From assembly GCF_004348545.1 (NCBI RefSeq), contig NZ_SMKL01000002.1, positions 124,001 through 188,000 on the forward strand: a stretch of 64,000 nucleotides of DNA, given 5' to 3'. Under the pieces are notes generated by a model. It had not been told where the DNA came from. It ran no database searches and saw only the letters and a program-made list of their open reading frames with translations. Positions 8,079 through 16,701 of this stretch are shown piece by piece. A program made the position numbers and the translations under genes. The stretch's first letter is position 1. The number at the start of each line of letters is the position of its first letter. Source of the stretch: Jiangella ureilytica. GTDB lineage: Bacteria; Actinomycetota; Actinomycetes; Jiangellales; Jiangellaceae.

Positions 8079-9221
8079 ATGGCGCTGACCCTGCGCGAGC
8101 TGAACCGCGCCACGCTCGCCCGGCAGCTGCTGCTGGAGCGCGCGTCCACCGACGTCGCCGACGCGGTCCGCCGGCTGGTCGCGCTGCAGGCGCAACACCC
8201 GGCGTCGCCGTACCTGGCGCTGTGGAACCGGATCGACGGCTTCGACCCCGCCGACCTCGACGCCGCGTTCGCCCGTCGCACGCTGGTCAAGGCGACGCTG
8301 ATGCGGGTCACCCTGCACGTGGTGCACGCCGCCGACCACGCGGTGGTGAAGCAGGCCATGCAGCCGACACTGCGTGGCGCCCGGCTCAACGACCGCCGAT
8401 TCACGATGACCGGGCTGAGCCACGCCGATGCTGAGGCCGCCATCCCCGGCCTGCTGGAGTTCCTCGCCACGCCGCGCGGCGGGCCCGAGTGCGAGGCGTG
8501 GCTGAGCGAGCGCCACGGCGCGCCGATGAAGGGGTTGTGGTGGGCGCTCCGGCAGTTCGGGCCGGTGGTGCACGCCCCCACCGGCCCGCCGTGGTCGTTC
8601 GGCACTCGCCCGGCCTACGCCGCCCCCGTCGACCCGCCCGGCATCGCCGACGCCGAGACCGCCGCGGCCGCGCTGGCCACGCTGTTCCGCCGCTACGTCG
8701 CCGCGTTCGGGCCGGTGTCGATGCCCGACTTCGCCCAGTTCGCGCTGCTCTACCGGCCCGCGGCGAAGGCCGCCGTCGAGGCCGTCGCCGACGAGCTGGA
8801 GGAGCTGGCCGGACCCGGCGGCACCGTCCTGTACGACCTGCCCGGCGCGCCCCGGCCCGGCGAGGACGCCCCGGCGCCGCCGCGGCTGCTGGGCATGTGG
8901 GACAGCGTGCTGCTGGCGCACGCCGACCGCGGCCGCATCGTCCCGCCCGGCTACCGCACGCTGGTCATCCGCAGCAACGGCGACACGCTGCCGGCGCTGC
9001 TCGTCGACGGGTACGTGGCCGGCGTGTGGCGCCCTGCCGACGGCGGCGGCATCGAGGCGACCGCGTTCCACCCGCTGCCGGCGGCGGACTGGGAGGGACT
9101 GACGGCCGAGGCGGCGGCGCTGACGGGGCTGCTGGCCCGCCGCGACCCGACGGTGTACCGCCGCTACGACCGCTGGTGGACCGGGCTGCCGGCGGCCGAG
9201 ACACGAGTGCTGGCCGGTTAG
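8079..9221 (+). CDS. HTH_42 superfamily protein, AlkZ-like putative DNA glycosylase
   Basis: A 380-residue protein of the winged-helix HTH_42 superfamily, which includes Streptomyces AlkZ and E. coli YcaQ, glycosylases that unhook interstrand crosslinks or remove bulky alkylated bases. The N-terminal segment RRLVALQAQH carries a Q-x-Q pair (Q37, Q39), matching the catalytic QxQ of AlkZ rather than the QxD of YcaQ. The C-terminal RRYDRWWTGL ending is also typical. It begins 7 bp after xfp, probably co-transcribed, and its TAG overlaps the convergent oxidoreductase stop by 4 bp. A second paralogue lies at 32521-33621. Substrate unknown. Confidence 0.82.
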   Translation: MALTLRELNRATLARQLLLERASTDVADAVRRLVALQAQHPASPYLALWNRIDGFDPADLDAAFARRTLVKATLMRVTLHVVHAADHAVVKQAMQPTLRGARLNDRRFTMTGLSHADAEAAIPGLLEFLATPRGGPECEAWLSERHGAPMKGLWWALRQFGPVVHAPTGPPWSFGTRPAYAAPVDPPGIADAETAAAALATLFRRYVAAFGPVSMPDFAQFALLYRPAAKAAVEAVADELEELAGPGGTVLYDLPGAPRPGEDAPAPPRLLGMWDSVLLAHADRGRIVPPGYRTLVIRSNGDTLPALLVDGYVAGVWRPADGGGIEATAFHPLPAADWEGLTAEAAALTGLLARRDPTVYRRYDRWWTGLPAAETRVLAG

Positions 9222-10174
9222 GGTGTGACCACGTCGATCACGACGTTGCCGACCTTGGTGCCGGTGTCGACGTAGCGGTGCGCCTCGGCGATCTCGGCCA
9301 GCGGGTAGTGCCGGTCGACGACCGGGCGGAACCGGCCGTCGGCCAGCAGGGCTCGCAGCTCCTCGATCATCTCGCGGCGCTGCAGCGGCACCGGGAAGAC
9401 CACCCGGCGGCGGCGCAGCAGCGGAGTCACCAGCGCCAGCCCGACGTTCTGCAGGAACGGGCCGGGGTCGCCGCTGACGTACACGCCGCGCGGGCCCAGC
9501 AGCCGCCGGCACGCGCCGAACGTGGACTTGCCCACGGCGTCGATGACCGCGTCGTAGCGGCCGCCGGAACGGGTGAAGTCCTCGGCGGTGTAGTCGATGA
9601 CGTGACCTGCGCCCAGCGACCGCACCAGCTCCAGGTGCGCAGTCGCGCACACCGCCGTCACCGCCACGTCCATGGCGGCCAGCAGTTGCACGGCCGCCGA
9701 GCCGATGGCGCCGGTCGCGCCGTACACCAGGACCGTCTGTCCCGGCCGGATCCCGGCGCGGCGGATGCACGACTGCGCGTAGTGCGCGCCCTCGGTCGCG
9801 GGCACCGCCTGTGCGAACGTCAGGCCGTCCGGGATGGGGGCCAAGAACCCGTCGGCGCGGACCGCGAGGTACTCGGCGTGGGCGCCGAACGGGCCCTCGC
9901 TGTAGCCGAAGACGCGGTCGCCGGCGGCGTAGCCCGTGACCTCGGCGCCGGCCTCCTCGACGACTCCGGCGTACTCCGTCCCGAGGATCCGTCCACGTGC
10001 CCGGAGCACCCGCAGGAACGCGGGCGTGCCGACCCGGTAGGCGGTGTCGGTGCGGTTCACCGTGGTCGCGTGCACCCGTACCAGCAGGTCGCGCGGACCG
10101 GCGACCGGCCGCTCCACGTCGGCGAGACGCACCACGTCGGGGCCGCCGTACCCCGTCTGTACCGCTGCCCTCAC
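9218..10174 (-). CDS. Zinc-less MDR NAD(P)-dependent oxidoreductase (quinone oxidoreductase-like)
   Basis: A 318-residue medium-chain dehydrogenase/reductase with a GroES-like N-terminal half (VRVHATTVNRTD, GTEYAGVV) and a Rossmann half with VLVYGATGAIGSAAVQL. The zinc-ligand pattern of alcohol dehydrogenases is missing, so quinone or enone reduction with NADPH is likelier than alcohol oxidation. The GTG at 10174 is preferred: TACTGT (10187-10182) ends 7 nt before it and there is no ribosome binding site, the pattern of a leaderless mRNA. An alternative GTG lies 9 bp upstream. The stop overlaps that of the convergent gene. Confidence 0.88.
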   Translation of the reverse strand: MRAAVQTGYGGPDVVRLADVERPVAGPRDLLVRVHATTVNRTDTAYRVGTPAFLRVLRARGRILGTEYAGVVEEAGAEVTGYAAGDRVFGYSEGPFGAHAEYLAVRADGFLAPIPDGLTFAQAVPATEGAHYAQSCIRRAGIRPGQTVLVYGATGAIGSAAVQLLAAMDVAVTAVCATAHLELVRSLGAGHVIDYTAEDFTRSGGRYDAVIDAVGKSTFGACRRLLGPRGVYVSGDPGPFLQNVGLALVTPLLRRRRVVFPVPLQRREMIEELRALLADGRFRPVVDRHYPLAEIAEAHRYVDTGTKVGNVVIDVVTP

Positions 10175-10303
10175 GGTCCGCACAGTAGCGAACGCGGGCC
10201 CGGTTGCGGCAGGTGTGACGGCCGCGACTCGCGGAACCACCATCCCCGTCACGCAGTTCCTCGTATAACAGGCAGGGTCGACACACCGCTGGAGGTCTTT
10301 CCG

Positions 10304-10990
10304 ATGTCGTTCTTCACCCGCCGCCGGGTTCTCATCGGCGTCGGCGGCCTGGCCGCGCTCGTGGTCCTGGTGGTCGGCGGGACGTATCTCTACGTCAACG
10401 TCATCAGCGGCGACGCGCCCGATCCGCTGGCCCTCGAGACCGACCCGCCGGCCGCCTCCGGTGGCGACCTGGACCTCGACGGCACCTGGACCGTCGCCGA
10501 CGGGTCCGAGGCCGGCTACCGGGTCGACGAGGTGCTCAACGGCCAGGACAACACCGTCGTCGGCCGCACCAGCGACGTCACGGGGGAGCTCACCGTCGCC
10601 GGCGGCGCCGCGACCGAGGGCGAGATCACGGTCGACATGACGACCATCACCACCGACAGCGGCAGCCGCGACAGCCAGTTCCGCGGTCCCATCATGCAGA
10701 CCGACGAGTTCCCGACGTCGACCTTCACGCTCACCTCGCCGGTCTCGCTGGACGGCCTCGACGACGGCGGCCCGGTAACGTTGACCGCCACCGGCGACCT
10801 GACGGTGCGCGATGTCACCCACTCGATCGAGGTCCAGCTCGACGTGCAGCGCTCCGGCGACGGCGTCCAGGTGGCGGGCTCCGGCGAGATCCGGTTCGCC
10901 GACTTCGACGTCGACCCGCCCGACCTCGGCTTCGTCCGGGTCGAGGACAGCGGCACGGTGGAGTTCCTGCTGACGCTCGCCAGGAGCTGA
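10304..10990 (+). CDS. YceI family protein, membrane-anchored
   Basis: A 228-residue protein with a short basic N-terminus (FFTRRR), one hydrophobic segment at about 9-31, a linker, and a YceI/lipocalin-like domain from about residue 62 (GTWTVADGSEAGYRVDEVL) to the end. YceI proteins bind long-chain isoprenoids or other lipids in a beta-barrel. The ATG at 10304 has GGAGG 8 nt upstream. The N-terminal segment probably anchors the barrel on the outer face of the membrane. The gene ends 7 bp before a strong bidirectional terminator. Confidence 0.93.
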   Translation: MSFFTRRRVLIGVGGLAALVVLVVGGTYLYVNVISGDAPDPLALETDPPAASGGDLDLDGTWTVADGSEAGYRVDEVLNGQDNTVVGRTSDVTGELTVAGGAATEGEITVDMTTITTDSGSRDSQFRGPIMQTDEFPTSTFTLTSPVSLDGLDDGGPVTLTATGDLTVRDVTHSIEVQLDVQRSGDGVQVAGSGEIRFADFDVDPPDLGFVRVEDSGTVEFLLTLARS

Positions 10991-10997
10991 CCCGGCA

Positions 10998-11057
10998 CAC
11001 GAACGACGGCGCCCATCGCGCGGTGATGCACACGACGGGCGCCGTCGCCGGTTCGTG
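10998..11057. terminator. Bidirectional terminator between convergent genes
   Basis: CACGAAC plus GACGGCGCCC (10998-11014) pairs with GGGCGCCGTC (11037-11046) and GTTCGTG (11051-11057): 17 bp of stem with a 4-nt bulge on the right arm. It lies between the YceI and LppM-like genes and can serve both. Confidence 0.85.
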
Positions 11058-11068
11058 AAGCGAACGGG

Positions 11069-12055
11069 TCAGCGCGACGCGGCCGGCGGCTCCTGGCCCG
11101 GCGTGCCGCCCTCGGCGGGCGGCTGGTCCGGCGGCTCCGGCAGCTGCTGCGTCGGCGGCTCCGCCGGTGCCTGAGACGGCGGCTCTGCCGGTGCCTGCGG
11201 CGGCTGCGGCGTGGGCGCCGGCGGCTGGACCGCGGTGGGCGCCTCGGTGGTGACGGTGGGAGCGTCGGGACCGCTGCCCGCCCCGAAGGGAGCGCCACCG
11301 GGCGGCGGCGGGACGCTGCCGGCATGGCCCGCGGCGGGAGCCTCGTCGGCCGGCGGCGTCTGGTTGCGGTTGCGCGACAGGAAGAACAGCAGCGCCGCGA
11401 GGCCCAGCACCACGACGACGATGAGGATCCAGATCCAGACCGGGATGCCGTCGCCGCCCCCGCCGCCGGAGTCGGCGGACCGGGCGCTGATGTCGTTGGC
11501 CTCGCCGGGGACCGGGATCCAGGTGACGGTGGTGCCGTCGAGCTCGCCGTTGTGCTCGGTGACCTCGCCCGGGAAGGTCATGCTGACGCTCATCTCGAGC
11601 GACTCCATCAGCTGGTCCACGTCGCCGAGCTCACCGACGTCGCCGCCCAGCTCGCCGGCCATGGCCTCGGGGTCCAGGCCGGTCATGTCGAGGCTGCCGT
11701 CGACGACGATCTCCTCGCCCTCGTGGGTGATGCCGAAGCCGGACTCCTCAGCCGAGAACTCCGAGAGGGCGATGTCGTCGAAGGTGTAGCGCTGGCCGAC
11801 GAACTCGCCGTCGTCGTACTCCTCGGCCTGCGCACCCTCGGGCAGGTCCGCGCCGAGCTCGTCGAAGACCGTGCTCGGGTCCTCGCCCATCGCCTCGGCC
11901 ATGGCGGACGCCTCGCGGTTGAGCGCGAGGATGATCTCGCCGTCGACGGTGTCGCTGTCGCTGATGTTCAGCTGCATATCCATCTTCATGCACCCCGTCA
12001 GCGCCACCGCCATCGCGGCCACCGCCAGAGCGTGCACTGGTCTCATTCGCTTCAT
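11069..12055 (-). CDS. LppM-like (DUF3153) lipoprotein with proline-rich tail
   Basis: A 328-residue exported lipoprotein: signal peptide ending in the lipobox LTGC (Cys22), an LppM/DUF3153-type beta domain to about residue 185, a glycine linker, a membrane segment (IPVWIWILIVVVVLGLAALLF) and a C-terminal tail rich in proline with repeated PAEPP units. The topology implies an extracytoplasmic domain tethered at both ends and a cytoplasmic proline-rich tail. LppM in mycobacteria affects lipoglycan synthesis and phagosome control; the role here is unknown. A second in-frame ATG three codons in is possible. Confidence 0.82.
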   Translation of the reverse strand: MKRMRPVHALAVAAMAVALTGCMKMDMQLNISDSDTVDGEIILALNREASAMAEAMGEDPSTVFDELGADLPEGAQAEEYDDGEFVGQRYTFDDIALSEFSAEESGFGITHEGEEIVVDGSLDMTGLDPEAMAGELGGDVGELGDVDQLMESLEMSVSMTFPGEVTEHNGELDGTTVTWIPVPGEANDISARSADSGGGGGDGIPVWIWILIVVVVLGLAALLFFLSRNRNQTPPADEAPAAGHAGSVPPPPGGAPFGAGSGPDAPTVTTEAPTAVQPPAPTPQPPQAPAEPPSQAPAEPPTQQLPEPPDQPPAEGGTPGQEPPAASR

Positions 12056-12129
12056 GGGCGGCAGCCTGGCACATCGATCATGGTTTCGACACCTCCGAAC
12101 GGCATGGAGATTGCCGCTACCGTGGGCGG

Positions 12130-13017
12130 GTGCGGATCGTGTCGCTTCTCCCGTCGACGACGGAGATCCTGTTCGCCCTCGGCGCGGGCGACGACGTCGT
12201 CGGCGTGACGTTCGAGTGCGACTTCCCGCCTGAGGTGCGCACCCGGCGCATCGTGTCGACCAGCACGCTTCCGGAGGGCCTCGGGCCGGCGGAGATCGAC
12301 CGGCTGGTGGCCCGGCGCATGGCCGCCGGCGAGGACCTGTACCACCTCGACGAGGGCGCGCTGGCCGGGCTCGACGCCGACCTGGTCGTCACCCAGGACC
12401 TCTGCGCGGTGTGCGCCGTCGACGTCACCGAGGTACGCGACGCCCTGGCCCACCTGCGTTGCACCGCGGACGTGCTCACCATCGACCCGCGGGATTTCGG
12501 TGAGGTGCTCGGGTCCATCCGCCTGCTGGGCGACGCCGTGGGAGCGCGAACCCGGGCGGACGCGCTGGTCGACGAGCTGACCGGCCGCATCGACGTCGTG
12601 CGGTCGAAGGTCGCGCACCGCGCCCCGGTGCCCGCCCTCGTGCTGGAGTGGACCGACCCGCCGTTCGCCCCGGGGCACTGGGTCCCGGACATGGTGACGG
12701 CGGCGGGCGGCACGCCGGTGCTGGGCGTGGCGGGCGAACGCTCCTACCGCCTCGATCCTGGCGTGCTCGCGGCCTGCGGCGCCGATGTCGTCGTCTGCGC
12801 ACCGTGCGGGTTCGGCCTGGACGAGTCCGCGCGGCTCGCAGCCGAGCTGGTCCGGGGCGGCGGCCTGCCGGACGTGCCGGTCTGGGCGGTCGACGCCAAC
12901 GCCTCCTTCGCCCGGCCCGGCCCGCGCCTGGTCGACGGCGTCGAGGCGCTGGCTGCGATCCTGCACCCCGACGCGGCGGGCGAGCCCGACCCGGCGCTCG
13001 CGCGGCGGATCGCCTGA
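12130..13017 (+). CDS. BtuF-like ABC substrate-binding fold protein without signal peptide
   Basis: A 295-residue protein of the helical-backbone metal/cobalamin-binding fold. RIVSLLPSTTEILFALGAGDDVVGVT is the standard opening of cobalamin-binding BtuF-type proteins, and the C-terminal part continues the two-lobe fold. There is no signal peptide and no transporter gene is adjacent, so this belongs to the cytosolic BtuF-like group; cobalamin or a corrinoid is the usual suggestion. The GTG at 12130 is 6 nt after TACCGT (12118-12123), indicating a leaderless transcript. Confidence 0.85.
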   Translation: MRIVSLLPSTTEILFALGAGDDVVGVTFECDFPPEVRTRRIVSTSTLPEGLGPAEIDRLVARRMAAGEDLYHLDEGALAGLDADLVVTQDLCAVCAVDVTEVRDALAHLRCTADVLTIDPRDFGEVLGSIRLLGDAVGARTRADALVDELTGRIDVVRSKVAHRAPVPALVLEWTDPPFAPGHWVPDMVTAAGGTPVLGVAGERSYRLDPGVLAACGADVVVCAPCGFGLDESARLAAELVRGGGLPDVPVWAVDANASFARPGPRLVDGVEALAAILHPDAAGEPDPALARRIA

Positions 13018-13021
13018 GCGG

Positions 13022-13474
13022 TCAGGCGGCGGCGCGCAGGATGTCGAGGGCGCGGTCGGCGTGCTTCTCCATGGCCAGCTCGCTGCGGACGACCCCGAGC
13101 ACGCGCGAGTCGGTGTCGATGACGAACGTGTGCCGCTTCACCGGGAGCCCGCCGATGCGCCGGTTGACGCCGAACCGCGCGGCCACCGTCCGCTCAGGAT
13201 CGCTGAGCAGCGGGAAGCCGAGGTCGTTGCCGGTGTCGAAGGCCTGCTGCCGCTCGACGGCGTCAGCGCTGATGCCGACGGGCTGCGCCCCGGCGACGGA
13301 GAACTCTGCCGCGAGGTCGCGGAAGTGGCAGGCCTCGGCCGTGCAGCCGCGGCTCATGGCGGCGGGATAGAAGAACAGCACCACCGGGCCGCTGGTGAGC
13401 AGCTCGCTGAGCCGGCGCGGGGTGCCGGACTGGTCCGGCAGGACGAAGTCGTCGACGGTGTCACCGGCATCCAT
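13022..13474 (-). CDS. bcp: Peroxiredoxin, Bcp/PrxQ type
   Basis: This 150-residue thiol peroxidase reduces hydroperoxides. It has the thioredoxin fold start (LPDQSGTPRRLSELL) and FFYPAAMSRGCTAEACHFRD with peroxidatic Cys44 and resolving Cys49, the spacing of two-cysteine PrxQ proteins. The usual threonine before the peroxidatic cysteine is serine here. The ATG at 13474 has AGGA upstream; the longer open frame beyond it is a shadow. It is convergent with the BtuF-like gene, 4 bp apart. Confidence 0.94.
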   Translation of the reverse strand: MDAGDTVDDFVLPDQSGTPRRLSELLTSGPVVLFFYPAAMSRGCTAEACHFRDLAAEFSVAGAQPVGISADAVERQQAFDTGNDLGFPLLSDPERTVAARFGVNRRIGGLPVKRHTFVIDTDSRVLGVVRSELAMEKHADRALDILRAAA

Positions 13475-13500
13475 CCCTCCATCCTGCCACCGGGGCGCCG

Positions 13501-14061
13501 TCAGCCCGTGAGCGCCGCCACGGCCAGCAGGACCAGCGACACTGCCAGCACCGCGATGCGCGCCGCCGCGGGTCTCACCGTCAGCCCGCCCGGCGCCACG
13601 GCCCGCCGCGCCTCCCACCGCTGCCGCACCGCCAGCAGCGCCGGCGCCGGCCGCTGCCCGGCCCGCGCGACGGCGTCGCGCTCCAGCACCCCGCCGGCGG
13701 TGACGTGCCGGTCGTACAGCGCCGACATCGACGCCGGCCCGGGAGCGGCGGCCGCATGCCACGTGACGTCGCCGGCGCGCAGCCACAGCGACCAGCCGAA
13801 GCCGGCCTCGTCGAGCGCCGCCCAGCCGGCTCGCACGTCGCGCAGCGGATTGCGGACGGTGACGGCGTCGTCGTCGAGGATCACGGCGGGCCGCCAGCAG
13901 AGCACCCAGAGCAGCCCGCTCGCCCCCGCGGCGAACAGCAGGCCGGCGCCACCGGGCGGCCGGGCGGCGGCCAGCCAGCCGAGGGCCGCGAGCCAGCCCA
14001 AGGCCGCCACGGCCCGGCCGAGCGCGTGTCGCAGCACCACCGGTTCGGAGGCCGCTGTCAT
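13501..14061 (-). CDS. Bacterial PH-domain membrane protein
   Basis: A 186-residue protein with two hydrophobic segments near the N-terminus (about 15-55), a middle beta-rich segment (AVILDDDAVTVRNPLRDVRAG) typical of small bacterial PH-like domains, and a C-terminal hydrophobic helix (IAVLAVSLVLLAVAAL). Such proteins are common in actinobacteria and have no known function. It is upstream of bcp and may be co-transcribed with it. A divergent lipoprotein gene starts 96 bp away. Confidence 0.65.
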   Translation of the reverse strand: MTAASEPVVLRHALGRAVAALGWLAALGWLAAARPPGGAGLLFAAGASGLLWVLCWRPAVILDDDAVTVRNPLRDVRAGWAALDEAGFGWSLWLRAGDVTWHAAAAPGPASMSALYDRHVTAGGVLERDAVARAGQRPAPALLAVRQRWEARRAVAPGGLTVRPAAARIAVLAVSLVLLAVAALTG

Positions 14062-14156
14062 CGGACGATGGTGGCACAGTGGTCATGCAACCGTTGAGTG
14101 CCGCCGATGCGTCATCCTGCTAGGCGGGCTCGACGGTGACGGGGAGGCGGTTCGGC

Positions 14157-15104
14157 ATGCGGGTGCGGTTCATCGCGGCGCTCGCCCTCGTGCTGGCCGC
14201 GTGCGGCTCCGGCGCGAGTCCCGTCTCCCACACCGCGCCGGCCGCCAAGACCGGCGGTGAGCGGGCAGTCGCGCGTGCGTGCGACCTGCTCGACCCGGCG
14301 GAGGTCAGCGACATCTACGGTGGCGGTGAGGTGCACCTCACCGACTACGCCGGCCCGGTCGGCGACCCGTCCTTCGACAGCTGCCTCATCACCGTCGACC
14401 ACGGCACCACCACCCGCCCGCCGCGCCCGTTCCCGCTGCAGGTGTCCATGGACCCGGTGACGCCCGCGGATCACCTCGAGATGCTCGAGGACCACGCCGA
14501 CGACGACCTCGGGCCGACCAGTGAGGTGCACGGGCTCGGCGACGCCGCGTACTTCGTCACGCCCGGGTTCCTGCAGGTCTACGCGGAAGGCCGCGTGCTG
14601 CGCATCCACGGCGGCGGCGACGAGAACGCCATCAGCCTCGCCGCACTCGTCGTCCCGCGGCTGGCCCAGCTGCCGCCGGGGGCCGAGCCCGGCACCCAGC
14701 CCGCCTGCGACGCCGTCACCCCCCAGGCCGAGGCCGTGCTGGGCGAGCCGGCCACCGTCCGCCGCGACCCGCTCACCCGCGACGAGCTGCGCTGCGAGTG
14801 GCGGGCGGGCGAGACCGTCCTGACGGCGACGGTGCGCGGGCACGGCGACGAGATGGGCCGGGTGTGGGCCATGGACCGGCCGGGCGCCGAGGTGGTGCAC
14901 ATCGGCGGGCTGCGCGACAACGGCGTGTACCTGCCGAGCGGCCGGGTCTACTTCTGGATGGGCCACCGGCAGGTCGGCATGTACCTCCTGCACGTTCCGC
15001 ACGACCCCGAGCGCGACCGCGACTACCTCGTCGCGCTGGCCGACGCGTTCGCGCCGTCGCTGCTGGACGTCGCGCCGCGGGTCGGCCCGGCGCCCGCGCA
15101 CTGA
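14157..15104 (+). CDS. Secreted lipoprotein with two DUF3558-like halves
   Basis: A 315-residue lipoprotein: signal MRVRFIAALALVLAACGSG with lipobox LAAC (Cys16). Two halves each contain an acidic Cys-containing opening (ACDLLDPAEVSDIYGG and ACDAVTPQAEAVLG) and a later cysteine (SFDSCLI, ELRCEW), resembling duplicated DUF3558-like domains with one disulfide each. The ATG at 14157 has GGGGAGG at 14141-14147, which favours it over the upstream GTG at 14136. The gene stands alone. Function unknown. Confidence 0.78.
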   Translation: MRVRFIAALALVLAACGSGASPVSHTAPAAKTGGERAVARACDLLDPAEVSDIYGGGEVHLTDYAGPVGDPSFDSCLITVDHGTTTRPPRPFPLQVSMDPVTPADHLEMLEDHADDDLGPTSEVHGLGDAAYFVTPGFLQVYAEGRVLRIHGGGDENAISLAALVVPRLAQLPPGAEPGTQPACDAVTPQAEAVLGEPATVRRDPLTRDELRCEWRAGETVLTATVRGHGDEMGRVWAMDRPGAEVVHIGGLRDNGVYLPSGRVYFWMGHRQVGMYLLHVPHDPERDRDYLVALADAFAPSLLDVAPRVGPAPAH

Positions 15105-15132
15105 CGGCGGACGCCGGCTCCTGGCGAGCTGC

Positions 15133-16119
15133 TCACCACTGGGCGTGCACCAGCGGGCGGATGCGCTCGTCGTAGATGCGCCCGATGGCGGCCGAGGTCG
15201 CCCCGTCGAGCGGCGCCAGGCCGGCCGCGGCCGCGTTGGCCCGGGCCTGCTCCGGGTTGCGTGCGCCCGGGATGACCACGGAGACGTCCGGCTGGTCGAT
15301 GATCCAGCGCAGCGCCAGCTGGGCGGTGCTGGCGCCCGGCGGCGTGAGTGCGGCGATCTCGCGCGCGGCCTCGACCCCGGCCTCGAACGGGACGCCCGCG
15401 AACGTCTCGCCGACGTCGAACGCCTCGCCGGCGCGGTTGAATGTGCGGTGGTCGTTCGGCCCGAACGTCGTGGACGCGTCGTAGCGGCCGGACAGCAGGC
15501 CGCTGGCCAGCGGGACCCGGGCGATGATGCCCACCCCGGCCGCCGCGGCCGCCGGCAGCACCTGGTCCAGCGGCTTCTGCCGGAAGCAGTTGAGGATGAT
15601 CTGGATGCTGGCCACGCCCGGCCGGCGGATGGCCGCCAGCGCCTCGTCGCAGGTCTCGACGCTGACGGCGTAGGCCTGGATGCGCTTCTCCTCGACCAGC
15701 GTGTCCAGTGCGTCGAAGACGGCGTCGCGCGAGTACACCTCGGTGGGCGGGCAGTGCAGCTGCACCAGGTCGAGGGTGTCGACTCCGAGGTTCTCGCGGC
15801 TGCGGTCGTTCCACGCGCGGAAGGCGTCAAGCGTGTACGCGCCCGGCACGTGCGGATTCGCCCGGCGGCCCATCTTGGTGGCCACCGTCAGCCCGGCGCC
15901 GGGCCGGCGCCGCAGCAGCTCGCCGACGAACCGCTCGCTGCGGCCGTCGCCGTAGACGTCAGCGGTGTCGATGAACGTCACGCCCGCGTCGACCGCGGCC
16001 TCGAGCGCGGCCATCGCGGCGTCCTCGTCGACCGTGCCCCAGTCGGCGCCGATCTGCCACGCGCCGAACCCGATGACCCCGACCTGCCGGCCGGTCCGCC
16101 CCAACTGTCGCGTCTCCAC
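15133..16119 (-). CDS. Aldo/keto reductase
   Basis: A 328-residue TIM-barrel NADPH-dependent oxidoreductase. It shows GTVDEDAAMAALEAAVDAG, the FIDTADVYGDGRSE segment with catalytic Asp and Tyr, the lysine in VATKMG and the histidine in VQLHCP, followed by a C-terminal cofactor segment (VIPGARNPEQARANAAA). The start is GTG at 16119: TAGGGT (16133-16128) ends 8 nt upstream and no ribosome binding site is present, so the transcript is probably leaderless. Substrate not predictable. Confidence 0.93.
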   Translation of the reverse strand: METRQLGRTGRQVGVIGFGAWQIGADWGTVDEDAAMAALEAAVDAGVTFIDTADVYGDGRSERFVGELLRRRPGAGLTVATKMGRRANPHVPGAYTLDAFRAWNDRSRENLGVDTLDLVQLHCPPTEVYSRDAVFDALDTLVEEKRIQAYAVSVETCDEALAAIRRPGVASIQIILNCFRQKPLDQVLPAAAAAGVGIIARVPLASGLLSGRYDASTTFGPNDHRTFNRAGEAFDVGETFAGVPFEAGVEAAREIAALTPPGASTAQLALRWIIDQPDVSVVIPGARNPEQARANAAAAGLAPLDGATSAAIGRIYDERIRPLVHAQW

Positions 16120-16151
16120 GAGATCGGACCCTAGCCGGTGACCGATCCCCG

Positions 16152-16643
16152 TCAGCGCGGCAGGTTGGCCTCGATGGCGGCGACCAGCTCGCCGGACTCC
16201 GGCTGCACGCCCGGGCGGAACCGGCCGAGCACGGCGCCGTCGGCGGACACCAGGAACTTCTCGAAGTTCCACTGGACGTCGCCGGCCTCACCACCGGCGT
16301 CGGCGACCTGCGTCAGCTCCGCGTAGAGAGGCTGCTGCGACGCGCCGTTGACGTCGGCCTTCTCGAACAGCGGGAACGTCACGCCGTACGTCGTGGAGCA
16401 GAACTCCTGGATCTCGTCGGCGGTGCCGGGCTCCTGGCCGCCGAACTGGTTGCACGGGAAGCCGAGCACCGTGAACCCACGGCCGGCGTAGCGCTCGTGC
16501 AGCCGCTCGAGGCCTTCGTACTGCGGGGTCAGGCCGCACCTCGAGGCGACGTTGACGAGCAGCAGCAGGTTGCCCTTGTGGTCGCCCAGCGAGGCCTCGG
16601 CTCCGTCAATGGTGTGCAGTGCAATGTCGTACAGGCTGGTCAA
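16152..16643 (-). CDS. Glutathione peroxidase family thiol peroxidase
   Basis: A 163-residue peroxidase of the GPx family. The catalytic tetrad is visible: Cys36 (NVASRCGLTPQY, cysteine in place of selenocysteine), Gln70 (GFPCNQFGGQEPG), Trp125 and Asn126 (WNFEKF). Actinobacterial members generally use thioredoxin or mycothiol-linked reductants rather than glutathione. The start is TTG at 16643 with GAGGAG about 8 nt upstream; no ATG or GTG fits the family start. It is divergent from an acetyltransferase. Confidence 0.94.
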   Translation of the reverse strand: MTSLYDIALHTIDGAEASLGDHKGNLLLLVNVASRCGLTPQYEGLERLHERYAGRGFTVLGFPCNQFGGQEPGTADEIQEFCSTTYGVTFPLFEKADVNGASQQPLYAELTQVADAGGEAGDVQWNFEKFLVSADGAVLGRFRPGVQPESGELVAAIEANLPR

Positions 16644-16685
16644 CGCGGGCTCCTCGGGCCTGGCTGCTGTCGTCCCCTCGAAGGA

Positions 16686-16695
16686 AGCCTAGGCT
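16686..16695. promoter_or_regulatory. Palindrome holding two overlapping divergent -10 elements
   Basis: AGCCTAGGCT is a perfect palindrome, so TAGGCT is read on both strands. Rightward it ends 6 nt before the acetyltransferase ATG (leaderless arrangement); leftward it points toward the peroxidase with a leader of roughly 35 nt. The two promoters cannot both be occupied at once. Confidence 0.45.
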
Positions 16696-16701
16696 CACGG
16701 G

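Noticed and set aside
5132-8605. A very long minus-strand open frame opposite the phosphoketolase gene
   Set aside because: It is rich in repeated V/R/H/Q low-complexity sequence typical of the antisense of GC-rich genes; only its last 102 codons (5132-5440) have a ribosome site and independent coding character.
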